Assembly (NCBI GenBank): GCA_948560265.1
Contig: CAOXTD010000008.1
Span: forward strand, 22,836-79,313
Direction of reading: 5' to 3'
Source of the DNA: an uncultured Clostridia bacterium
GTDB taxonomy: Bacteria > Bacillota > Clostridia > TANB77 > CAG-508
Length of the DNA: 56,478 bases
The notes under the pieces are model-generated. The model did no database searches. It worked only from the letters and a program-made list of their open reading frames with translations, and was not told where the DNA came from. A program made the translations under genes and the position numbers. Positions 1 through 6,876 of this stretch are shown here, in pieces (the first letter of the stretch is position 1; each line of letters begins with the position of its first letter).

Positions 1-15
1 CGGCCATCTGCACCA
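1..15 (+). tRNA. Probable 3' end of a tRNA gene, truncated by the window edge
   Basis: The first bases read CGGC CATCTGC A CCA. This has the form of the last part of a T-arm, a 7-nt acceptor strand, a discriminator A and an encoded CCA. A perfect 13-bp hairpin follows within 15 nt, as expected for a tRNA terminator. The body of the tRNA lies outside the window, so its identity cannot be given, and a chance CACCA is possible. Confidence 0.35.
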
Positions 16-29
16 AATTTTGTATTTTT

Positions 30-70
30 TTAAGATATTGTAGATTATCATACAATATCTTAATTTATTT
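30..70 (+). terminator. Hairpin terminator after the putative tRNA
   Basis: A perfect 13-bp inverted repeat (arms 30-42 and 51-63, arm TTAAGATATTGTA) with an 8-nt loop is followed by a T-rich tract. It is AT-rich. It fits the end of the transcript that enters the window from the left. Confidence 0.5.
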
Positions 71-189
71 CCAAATGTTACAAATACTATCTTTTAAAGG
101 TGGTATTTATTTTTTTATCTATCTTATAATTTAAAGACACGATAAAATTAATTATGAGAAATTAAAAACGAAAGAATGTAAAATAAAAA

Positions 190-221
190 AGCCCCGAAGG
201 GCTGTAGCATTAGACTGCTAC
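190..221 (-). terminator. Rho-independent terminator of the small membrane protein gene
   Basis: Read on the minus strand, the hairpin AGCCC-TTCG-GGGCT is followed directly by TTTTTTATTTT, a textbook intrinsic terminator. A second 6-bp hairpin (GTAGCA/TGCTAC, 204-221) lies between it and the stop codon at 227. Confidence 0.85.
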
Positions 222-226
222 TGAGG

Positions 227-412
227 TTAAAACCTTACTCCGAGATATTGAGTTAAAACAAATAGAACTGTTGCAATTGCAAGAATCAGTGCTACTGCAT
301 ACCCAATAAACCGTATTACTGCATTTTTGTCATTTGCCATACGATTAACAACTGATAGAATAAAAGCCCAGAAAATCAATAGAGCGATTGCTGTTAAAAA
401 TGGATGTGTCAT
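227..412 (-). CDS. Small two-pass membrane protein, function unknown
   Basis: The gene encodes 61 residues with two clear hydrophobic segments (about 5-22 and 34-56). They are separated by a short polar loop, VNRMANDKNAV. No catalytic motif is visible. It is judged real because an AGGAGG Shine-Dalgarno site lies 9 nt before the ATG and a strong intrinsic terminator follows at 190-203, so it forms a complete single-gene unit. It is the only gene between the two copies of the 12-bp direct repeat and might be cargo of a decayed element. A phage holin-like or toxin-like role is conceivable from size and topology, but nothing proves it. Confidence 0.65.
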   Translation of the reverse strand: MTHPFLTAIALLIFWAFILSVVNRMANDKNAVIRFIGYAVALILAIATVLFVLTQYLGVRF

Positions 413-728
413 AAGTTTATTCCTCCTAAAAATTGTTATAATATATTATATTATAACATAATTTTATATAAAATACAAATCGGACAATATGGAACTCTTA
501 TAAAATATAAATAATTGATATAATCCCTTAAAGTAAATGCATATAACTTCCATTAAAACTCCAAAATATAGATATGAGTTTAAACACTTGCAAAACAACA
601 AATTTGCTCATCTGCACCAATAAGGAGAGTTTTTCAAAAAACTCTCCTTATATTTTTCTCTTGTTCTCTGTATCAATCTGTAATACAATACAATGTGAGT
701 CAACTAAGTTATTTAGGGGGATACATCA
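413..728. other. 316-bp non-coding stretch with a strong palindrome
   Basis: No convincing gene was found here. The region holds the SD and promoter area of the minus-strand gene at 227-412, an isolated TATAAT (519-524), the second copy of the 12-bp repeat (609-620), a perfect 14-bp palindromic stem at 621-650 followed by TATTTTTC, and the AGGGGG SD site of the next gene (about 714-719). Confidence 0.6.
621..657 (+). terminator. Perfect 14-bp hairpin, possible terminator of an unannotated transcript
   Basis: The left arm (621-634, TAAGGAGAGTTTTT) and its exact complement (ending at 650) are separated by about 2 nt. TATTTTTC follows. No plus-strand gene lies upstream, so it may end a small RNA starting near the TATAAT at 519-524, or simply insulate the gene at 729. 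Confidence 0.5.
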
Positions 729-1223
729 ATGAAAGATATTATTTTATATATAATATATCCTATTGTAGTTTCTATACTTATGATATTTATAAATAAGAAA
801 ATAGAAAAGATGGGAAAATTAAAGAAAGAGTTTTCTCTAAAATTTTGCGAGTTGCATTTAAAAATTTTTAGAAGTAATGCTTATCACTTTACTGATTTAA
901 AGGTCGAAGACCAAAATGAATTTATAAATTTGATAATCGTAAATGAAAAATATGCAAAAGGAATACTATTAGAACTCTTTCGACATTTCATAATGAGTAT
1001 TTCAGCACCTACTGAAAATGATACCGAAATAAATAGGATTTTTAATGAAATAACAGATTTTGTTTTTGATAAAATCTGGAAAAGAGAAAATAAGATATCC
1101 ATACTAGAAAGTTATCAATATAATAAAAAGCTAAAAAGTAGGACTGCAGAAGATAAGGAAATATTTTATATCGAGTCTGTTAGAAAAAATGATATAATCC
1201 CTTTCTCTGATAATGTTGACTAA
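729..1223 (+). CDS. Hypothetical protein with one N-terminal membrane segment
   Basis: The gene encodes 164 residues and I do not recognise it. An N-terminal hydrophobic stretch (about 4-22) is followed by a basic segment (KKIEKMGKLKK) and then a mostly helical, charged domain without cysteines or obvious active-site motifs. The topology suggests a membrane anchor with a cytoplasmic domain. The start is supported by AGGGGG eight or nine bases before the ATG. It stands alone, transcribed towards the HU gene, and the two share a bidirectional terminator. Its very AT-rich composition and the tRNA-end repeat nearby are compatible with accessory DNA. Confidence 0.6.
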   Translation: MKDIILYIIYPIVVSILMIFINKKIEKMGKLKKEFSLKFCELHLKIFRSNAYHFTDLKVEDQNEFINLIIVNEKYAKGILLELFRHFIMSISAPTENDTEINRIFNEITDFVFDKIWKRENKISILESYQYNKKLKSRTAEDKEIFYIESVRKNDIIPFSDNVD

Positions 1224-1240
1224 TTACTTACTAAATAAAA

Positions 1241-1270
1241 AAGAAAGCGCTAGAAATAGTGCTTTCTTTT
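1241..1270. terminator. Bidirectional terminator between the hypothetical gene and HU
   Basis: The stem AAGAAAGCGCT/AGTGCTTTCTT (one G-U pair) has a 6-nt loop. It is flanked by A-runs on the left and T-runs on the right, so it can end both convergent transcripts. Confidence 0.8.
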
Positions 1271-1304
1271 CATATGAATTCATATATTTTATATAAATTT
1301 CAAA

Positions 1305-1583
1305 TTATTTTTTGTTAACTAAATCTTTTAATGCTTTTCCAGCTTTGAATACAGGTGCTTTAGATGCAGGAATTTTGATTTCTTCTTTAGTTTGTGGGTT
1401 TCTTCCTTTTCTAGCAGCTCTTTTTCTTACTTCAAAAGATCCAAATCCAACTAATTGAACTTTGTCTCCTTTTACTAATGTGTCTGTTACAACGCTTGTG
1501 AATGCATTTAATGCTGCTTCAGCATCTTTCTTTGTTGCTCCTGTCTTAGCTGCCATAGCTGCGATTAATTCTGATTTGTTCAT
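1305..1583 (-). CDS. hup: DNA-binding protein HU
   Basis: This is a histone-like nucleoid protein that binds and bends DNA as a dimer. Its 92 residues match the usual length of HU (about 90). It contains the family hallmark GFGSFEVRKRAARKGRNP (46-63), the start of the DNA-embracing arm, and the N-terminal helical dimerisation part MNKSELIAAMAAKTG. AGGAGG lies a few bases upstream of the ATG. It is a single-gene unit on the minus strand with a bidirectional terminator at 1241-1270. No specific regulator site was seen. Confidence 0.97.
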   Translation of the reverse strand: MNKSELIAAMAAKTGATKKDAEAALNAFTSVVTDTLVKGDKVQLVGFGSFEVRKRAARKGRNPQTKEEIKIPASKAPVFKAGKALKDLVNKK

Positions 1584-1628
1584 TTCACATACCTCCTATA
1601 AGATTTTGAATATGTAGAACTTCTTCTA

Positions 1629-1658
1629 CTAATATCATTATTCGGCATTCTTTCTCAA
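1629..1658 (-). promoter_or_regulatory. Putative promoter of hup
   Basis: On the minus strand, TTGAGA (1653-1658) and TATTAG (1629-1634) are 18 bp apart, about 45 bp before the HU start codon. The match is moderate. Confidence 0.4.
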
Positions 1659-1739
1659 AATCCTTCTTTTTTCTTTTTATTTTTTTCTTTCAAACCTAGT
1701 TTTTTGTAAGTTTATACCATTTTTGTTTTCGGAACCTCG

Positions 1740-3401
1740 CTATTTTAGCGTCGTTCGGCTGTCGCCATAGAGCCTAGGCTTTTTGAAAAAATCATAAAAC
1801 TTTTTGCCATATGGTATCATATGATACTCTTCCTCAGAAAAGACTTTTAATATTATTAACATTATAAAATATATAACAACTGCTATTCCTAGCGCTAATA
1901 TTGTACTTATTTTACTGTTACCTAATTTTATTACTAATAATAGATATGATTGATAAGATAGTATCCCCATAATTGTAACTGCTAAAAGTGGTTTTATTAT
2001 AAACTTTCTATAATCTAATTTTAAGTTAATTTCTTTTTTTAAAATTTTAAATTGAATAATAACCGAAATCATATGACAAATTGCTGTTGCAAATGCTGCT
2101 CCTGCTGTTCCTCCTAAGATAAATTTTGTTGGGTTAATTGGTATTAGTATTAAATTTAAAATTAGTTTAATCACAACGCCTATTCCTAGACTGATAGCTG
2201 GCGTCATCATTTTTCCTAATCCATGTAAAGTTCCACATATAGTTTGCTCTAAAACAATAAAAATTATACTAAAACAGCTAACTTGATAAATAAAACTTCC
2301 AGAAGTAGCATTGGGGAATAATAATTCTAAGATTGGCTCTGCAAATAGAATCATTCCTATCATAAATGGTAATCCAATTAAAATAGTAACTAAAATAGAA
2401 AAAGAAACTCTTTTACGAATTGTTGGCATATCACCTATTGCTTTTGCGGAAGAAATGGAAGGCACTAGCGCTGTAGAAAATGCCATATTAAAAGACATTG
2501 GAAGTGTTACCAAAGTATCTACCTTTCCACTTAAAATCCCATATTCAATTTTTGCTGCTTCTCCACTTAAAAATGTTTTTAATCCTCTTACCACGGTCAT
2601 GGAATCTATATTTTTATTAATCGTTCCCATAATTCCTGTTAATGACATAGGAATGGAAACTGCTAAAATTTGTTTTAATGTCTTTCGTATTCTTGTTGGT
2701 TTATGATTCACTGTACTTTTAATTTCCCAAGCGATTTCTGTCTTAAAGCTTTTATAATAGCGATATAAATATGCAAAACATAGCATTGTTGCTAATGTAG
2801 TAGCTAAATTGGCACCTGCTGCCATAATAGCAGTATCTACGCCAGACATAATACTAATAATTTCTACTAATATAATAGAAAGAATTGTTTTAAAAAATTG
2901 TTCTAATGTTTGAGAATTTGCTGTTACTTTTAAGTTTTCCCTTCCATTAAAATATCCTCTAATAACACAAGAAATAGATACAAAAAAAATAGATGGTGAT
3001 AGTGCCACTAAAGTCAATTCTGCTTCAGGGATTTGTAAAAACTCTTGACTAATTGTTCTTGCTCCTAAGAACAATATTAAGCTACAAGCAAATCCTAGTA
3101 TTCCAAATGTAATAAGTGCAATCTTAAAAATCTTATAAGCACCTTTATGATCTCCTATTGCAACCTTCTCTGAAATTAGTTTTGATACTGCATTTGGTAC
3201 ACCTATTGAAGAAATGGTTAGAAATAAAGCATAAACTTGAAATCCACTACTATAGATTGCATTTCCTTTATCTCCAAATCCTTCTCGATTTGTTAAATAT
3301 AATTTATAAATAACTCCTAATACTTTAACTAATATTTGTGATAGCATTAGGACAAAAACGCCTTTCATAAAACTTTCCTTTTGTATTCGCTTATTTTTCA
3401 T
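1740..3401 (-). CDS. SpoVB/YtgP-type polysaccharide flippase (MOP superfamily)
   Basis: The protein is a 553-residue integral membrane protein with about 14 hydrophobic segments. The N-terminus (FMKGVFVLMLSQILVKVLGV) and the repeated amphipathic helices are typical of the SpoVB/YtgP/MurJ-like branch of the MOP exporter superfamily, which flips lipid-linked cell-wall or polysaccharide precursors. Bacillus and Clostridium encode several paralogues, used in sporulation cortex synthesis (SpoVB) or vegetative wall growth and division (YtgP). The sequence alone does not say which this is. The start is supported by AGAGGA upstream. It is divergent from radA and is not linked to the capsule cluster, which has its own Wzx at 30089. 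Confidence 0.85.
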   Translation of the reverse strand: MKNKRIQKESFMKGVFVLMLSQILVKVLGVIYKLYLTNREGFGDKGNAIYSSGFQVYALFLTISSIGVPNAVSKLISEKVAIGDHKGAYKIFKIALITFGILGFACSLILFLGARTISQEFLQIPEAELTLVALSPSIFFVSISCVIRGYFNGRENLKVTANSQTLEQFFKTILSIILVEIISIMSGVDTAIMAAGANLATTLATMLCFAYLYRYYKSFKTEIAWEIKSTVNHKPTRIRKTLKQILAVSIPMSLTGIMGTINKNIDSMTVVRGLKTFLSGEAAKIEYGILSGKVDTLVTLPMSFNMAFSTALVPSISSAKAIGDMPTIRKRVSFSILVTILIGLPFMIGMILFAEPILELLFPNATSGSFIYQVSCFSIIFIVLEQTICGTLHGLGKMMTPAISLGIGVVIKLILNLILIPINPTKFILGGTAGAAFATAICHMISVIIQFKILKKEINLKLDYRKFIIKPLLAVTIMGILSYQSYLLLVIKLGNSKISTILALGIAVVIYFIMLIILKVFSEEEYHMIPYGKKFYDFFKKPRLYGDSRTTLK

Positions 3402-3458
3402 GTATTCCTCTTTCTTCTTTTTTGTTTTATTTTATTCACTTCATTTTCAATTTATAAC

Positions 3459-3512
3459 GTGTGTCCCCAACCTGACAACTTTGTCAGAAAAAGGAACGTC
3501 CCCAACCTGACA
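3459..3512 (+). repeat. REPIN-like hairpin repeat, copy A (upstream of radA)
   Basis: Two direct copies of GTCCCCAACCTGACA (3463-3477 and 3498-3512) are separated by the palindrome CTGACAA-CT-TTGTCAG and AAAAAGGAAC. Nearly the same sequence recurs at 17276-17339, and as a full inverted element at 11044-11171. The repeat ends 4-5 nt before the SD site of radA. Confidence 0.85.
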
Positions 3513-3528
3513 AACAAAGGAGAATCAA

Positions 3529-3660
3529 ATGGCAAAAACAAAGACAGTATTTGTATGCAGTCAGTGTGGATATGAATCTACAAAGTGGCTAGGAAAATGC
3601 CCAGGGTGTAATGAATGGAATAGTTTTTACGAAGAAAAGTTAGCCAAAGATACACGGTAG
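3529..3660 (+). pseudogene. radA: N-terminal zinc-finger fragment of radA, separated by a frameshift
   Basis: ATG at 3529 with AAAGGAG upstream opens a reading frame that begins like RadA. It has a four-cysteine zinc finger (C10, C13, C24, C27; motifs CSQCGYES and CPGCNEWNS). The frame ends after 43 codons at TAG 3658-3660. The missing connection continues in the +1 frame from about 3644 (PKIHGSGSDKKSRSVTPKAL) into the main part of RadA. Removing one base near 3643 (TTA-G-CCA) restores a 453-residue protein, the normal RadA length. This is either a true inactivating or attenuating mutation or a single-base sequence error. Confidence 0.85.
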
Positions 3661-3700
3661 TGGTAGTGATAAGAAAAGTAGGTCGGTTACTCCTAAGGCT

Positions 3701-4891
3701 TTGAATGAGGTTGTAGGAAAAGATGCTGTTCGTACACATACAGGAATTGGAGAATTAGATAGAGTATTAGGAGGAGGCTTAGTAAAAGGCTCCTTAGTAT
3801 TAGTTGGTGGAGAACCGGGAATTGGTAAGTCTACTTTGATTTTGCAGCTTTGTGATAAAGTACAAGGGGAAGGCAAAGTATTATATGTTTCAGGGGAAGA
3901 GTCAGCAGAGCAAATTAAGTTAAGGGCAGATAGATTAGGAATTCACAATGATGATATCTTATTTTTAGGAGAAACAGATATAGAGTTAATAGAGAATAAT
4001 ATTTTAGAAATGAAACCAAAGTTAGTAATTATCGATTCTATTCAAACAATGTATTCTGATGAGATTTCAGCTGCTGCTGGAACTGTTAGCCAAGTACGTG
4101 AAATTACATCACGTGTGATGAGAGTTTGCAAAGGAAGTGATATTACCACCATTATTATTGGACACGTAACGAAAGAAGGGAATATTGCAGGACCAAGAGT
4201 GTTAGAACACATGGTAGATACAGTGCTATATTTAGAAGGAGAAAGGTATTTTTCTTATCGTATTTTACGTAGTGTGAAAAATCGTTTTGGTTCTACAAAT
4301 GAAGTAGGTATGTTTGAAATGCAAAGTGAAGGGATGGTGGAAATTACCAATCCGTCTTCTGTATTAATTTCAGAAAGAGAGGACAATCCACCAGGTTCAG
4401 TGATTGTAGCAAGTATGGAGGGGACAAGACCATTACTAATTGAATTGCAGGCATTGACAACACCAACGATTTTTGGTTTCCCAAGAAGAACCGCAAATGG
4501 AATTGATTATAATAGACTAACAATTTTGGTGGCGGTATTAGAAAAAAGAGCAGGAATTCCTTTAAGTTCACAAGATATTTATCTAAATGTAGTGAGTGGT
4601 ATTAAAATTAGTGAGCCAGCAGTGGATTTAGGAATGGTAATTGTTTGTGCTTCTAGTTACAAAAATGTGAGTATTGATAAAACAACTGCCATTATTGGAG
4701 AAGTAGGACTTACAGGGGAAGTAAGAGCTGTGAACTTGATAGATAAGAGATTAAAAGAAGCAGAAAAATTAGGATTTAAAAAGTGTATTATTCCAGAAAG
4801 TAATAAAAAACTATTGAAAGAAAAGTATGATTTAGATATAATAGGGGTCAAAGACGTAAATGATGCTATGAGAGCAGTGGGATTGAAATAA
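3701..4891 (+). CDS. radA: DNA repair protein RadA (Sms), main ATPase and Lon-like part
   Basis: RadA is a RecA-like, hexameric branch-migration helicase used in homologous recombination. Visible features are Walker A GGEPGIGKST (residues 36-45 of this frame), the RadA-specific KNRFG motif (about 192), and a C-terminal Lon-protease-like domain that lacks peptidase function in the family. The frame can be opened at TTG 3701, but no SD site precedes that codon. Homology clearly runs upstream to about 3644 and, after correcting one base, to the zinc finger at 3529, so the native gene is 3529-4891 with a frameshift. It is followed 12 nt later by disA, a conserved Firmicutes pairing in which RadA modulates DisA. 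Whether functional protein is made here is uncertain. Confidence 0.9.
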   Translation: MNEVVGKDAVRTHTGIGELDRVLGGGLVKGSLVLVGGEPGIGKSTLILQLCDKVQGEGKVLYVSGEESAEQIKLRADRLGIHNDDILFLGETDIELIENNILEMKPKLVIIDSIQTMYSDEISAAAGTVSQVREITSRVMRVCKGSDITTIIIGHVTKEGNIAGPRVLEHMVDTVLYLEGERYFSYRILRSVKNRFGSTNEVGMFEMQSEGMVEITNPSSVLISEREDNPPGSVIVASMEGTRPLLIELQALTTPTIFGFPRRTANGIDYNRLTILVAVLEKRAGIPLSSQDIYLNVVSGIKISEPAVDLGMVIVCASSYKNVSIDKTTAIIGEVGLTGEVRAVNLIDKRLKEAEKLGFKKCIIPESNKKLLKEKYDLDIIGVKDVNDAMRAVGLK

Positions 4892-4903
4892 GGAGGCTGA
4901 AAA

Positions 4904-5980
4904 GTGGCTATTAAGAAAGAAGACTTAATTGCAGAAGTATTGAAGATGATTGCACCAGGTACACCAATTCGTGATGGATTAGAGAACATTTTGAAAGCAA
5001 AAACAGGTGCTTTAATTGTCATTGGAGAGACAAAAGATGTTTTAGAATTAGTAGATGGTGGATTTCAATTAGATATTGATTATACTTCTTCTAGATTATA
5101 TGAGCTTGCAAAAATGGATGGAGCCATTGTTCTTAGTGCTGATTTTAAGAAAATTCTATATGCTAATGCACAACTAATTCCTTCTTCTAATGTAGCGACC
5201 ACTGAAACAGGTACAAGACACCGCACAGCTGAACGTATGGCAAAACAGACCAATAGCTTAGTGATTAGTATTTCGCAAAGAAGAAGCATTATTACTATTT
5301 TCAAAGGTAATCACCGTTATGTATTAGAAGATACTTCAAAAGTAATTTCGAAAGCAAGCCAAGCATTACAAACGGTTGAAAAATATAAAAAGGTATTTGA
5401 TGATAAATTAGGACTTTTGAATGAATATGAGTTTAATGATATTGTCACTTTAGAAAATGTTATTAACAGTATTCAACGTGCAGAAATGGTAATGAAGGTA
5501 GTAGAGGAAGTACAAAAAGCTATTTATGAATTAGGAGTAGAAGGAAGACTTCTTGAAATGCAACTAGAGGAATTAATAGGTGATTTAGAAAAAGAAGAAT
5601 TATATATTATCAAAGACTATATTGCGCCAGGTAAAAAGCGTACAGCAGAAAGAATATTAGAAGAAATTAGAAATTTAGATAGAGATGATTTGCTAATTGC
5701 AGAAAAAATTGCAAAAAGCCTCGGATATGGTGCATTTGATAATTATGATGAAGTAGGTGTTTATACAAGAGGGTACCGTGTGTTAAATAAAATTCCAAGA
5801 ATGCCAAGCAATATTGTAGAAAACCTAATCAAAAGCTTCAAATCTTTCCAACATATTTTAGCAGCTGACTTACAACAATTAGATGATGTTGACGGAATAG
5901 GTGAGATAAGAGCAAGAACTATTAGACAATCATTAAAACGTATGCAAGAACAATTTGTATTTGACAATTTAATGATGTAA
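4904..5980 (+). CDS. disA: DNA integrity scanning diadenylate cyclase DisA
   Basis: DisA makes cyclic di-AMP from two ATP and halts at branched DNA, linking genome integrity to c-di-AMP signalling. The 358 residues match the family length. The DAC domain shows the DGA motif (about 72-74) and GTRHRTAER (about 103-111), both needed for cyclase activity. A helical linker follows, and a C-terminal helix-hairpin-helix DNA-binding domain (around LQQLDDVDGIGEIRARTI). The start is GTG 4904, chosen because AAGGAGG lies 7-8 nt upstream. It is co-transcribed with radA. Confidence 0.96.
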   Translation: MAIKKEDLIAEVLKMIAPGTPIRDGLENILKAKTGALIVIGETKDVLELVDGGFQLDIDYTSSRLYELAKMDGAIVLSADFKKILYANAQLIPSSNVATTETGTRHRTAERMAKQTNSLVISISQRRSIITIFKGNHRYVLEDTSKVISKASQALQTVEKYKKVFDDKLGLLNEYEFNDIVTLENVINSIQRAEMVMKVVEEVQKAIYELGVEGRLLEMQLEELIGDLEKEELYIIKDYIAPGKKRTAERILEEIRNLDRDDLLIAEKIAKSLGYGAFDNYDEVGVYTRGYRVLNKIPRMPSNIVENLIKSFKSFQHILAADLQQLDDVDGIGEIRARTIRQSLKRMQEQFVFDNLMM

Positions 5981-6020
5981 TTGTATAATCTCAAATAGTA
6001 AAAAAACTTAGGAGGAACTT

Positions 6021-6827
6021 ATGAAAATATTTATTAGAATTATATTAGTGTTACTTATTATTTTAACAATAGCAGGAATAAGCTTCGTTGGATATAGCTT
6101 TTATAAAAAGGCTACAGTAAACTATCCAAATCCAGTAGCAACAATGGTAGTAAAAGACTATGGAGAAGTGAAAATTGAATTATATCCAGACAAAGCACCA
6201 AATACAGTTGCTAACTTTATTCGTTTAGCAAATAGAGGATTTTATAATGGATTAACTTTCCACAGAACAATTCCTGACTTTATGATACAAGGAGGAGATC
6301 CAAATGGAGTAGGTTCAGGTTCTCCAAAATTAAGTAATATTCAAGATAATGTAGAAGATGATAAAGAATATGCAATTAAAGGTGAATTTATTGCCAATGG
6401 CTATACAAAAAACAACTTAAAACACAAAAAAGGTGTTATTTCTATGGCGAGATCAGACTACAGCCAAGCAGGAAAAACAACAGAAGGCTATAACTCTGCA
6501 GGTTCACAATTCTTTATTATGACAAAAGACAATAGCACTTTAGATGGTGTTTATGCAGCATTTGGAGAAGTAAAATCTGGAATGGACGTAATAGAAAAGA
6601 TAGAGAAAGTAGATGTAACTTATAGAAGTTCAGAACTAAAAGAAGGAGAAGAAGCACCAAAAGATAAAGATGGAAATGCCCTTCAAGCAGATAAACCTAA
6701 AAAAGACGTTGTTATTGAAAGCATTAGTGTAGAAACTTATGGAGCAGATTATGGTATACCAAAAACAATGGATGTATTTGATTACTATTCATGGTTAATG
6801 CAACAATATGGAATGAGTTTACAATAA
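6021..6827 (+). CDS. Membrane-anchored cyclophilin-type peptidyl-prolyl isomerase
   Basis: This is a 268-residue protein with one N-terminal membrane segment (about 5-27) and an extracytoplasmic cyclophilin domain. Cyclophilin signatures include FHRTIPDFMIQGGDPNG (from about residue 80), GVISMARS and the NSAGSQFFI box. The enzyme catalyses cis-trans isomerisation of prolyl bonds, here presumably for secreted or membrane proteins. No lipobox cysteine is visible, so it is a signal-anchor protein rather than a lipoprotein. A charged insertion (ELKEGEEAPKDKDGN) and about 25 extra C-terminal residues extend the core. AGGAGG precedes the ATG; a bidirectional terminator follows. Confidence 0.93.
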   Translation: MKIFIRIILVLLIILTIAGISFVGYSFYKKATVNYPNPVATMVVKDYGEVKIELYPDKAPNTVANFIRLANRGFYNGLTFHRTIPDFMIQGGDPNGVGSGSPKLSNIQDNVEDDKEYAIKGEFIANGYTKNNLKHKKGVISMARSDYSQAGKTTEGYNSAGSQFFIMTKDNSTLDGVYAAFGEVKSGMDVIEKIEKVDVTYRSSELKEGEEAPKDKDGNALQADKPKKDVVIESISVETYGADYGIPKTMDVFDYYSWLMQQYGMSLQ

Positions 6828-6834
6828 ACAATAG

Positions 6835-6870
6835 AAAAGAGGATACCTTTAGTTAGGTATTCTCTTTTAT
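6835..6870. terminator. Bidirectional terminator between the cyclophilin gene and mutS2
   Basis: A 13-bp stem (6835-6847 with 6856-6868, one G-U pair) and an 8-nt loop have A-runs on one side and T-runs on the other, between two convergent genes. Confidence 0.85.
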
Positions 6871-6876
6871 TTGAAA

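Larger units (their letters stand above)
5..620. repeat. 12-bp direct repeat CATCTGCACCAA at 5-16 and 609-620
   Basis: The same 12 bases occur at 5-16 and at 609-620. The first copy coincides with a tRNA-like 3' end. A tRNA 3' end duplicated a short distance downstream is the usual footprint of a tyrosine-recombinase integration site (attL/attR), here enclosing about 600 bp with a single 61-codon gene and no integrase. A coincidental match is possible. Confidence 0.35.

Noticed and set aside
2311..2706. Plus-strand frame of 131 codons inside the SpoVB-like gene
   Set aside because: Lies wholly antisense to a well-supported membrane protein gene and lacks a ribosome-binding site.
3640..3660. 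Programmed +1 frameshift in radA
   Set aside because: No slippery sequence with a stimulatory structure was seen, and radA is not known to use recoding. A single-base indel or sequence error is simpler.
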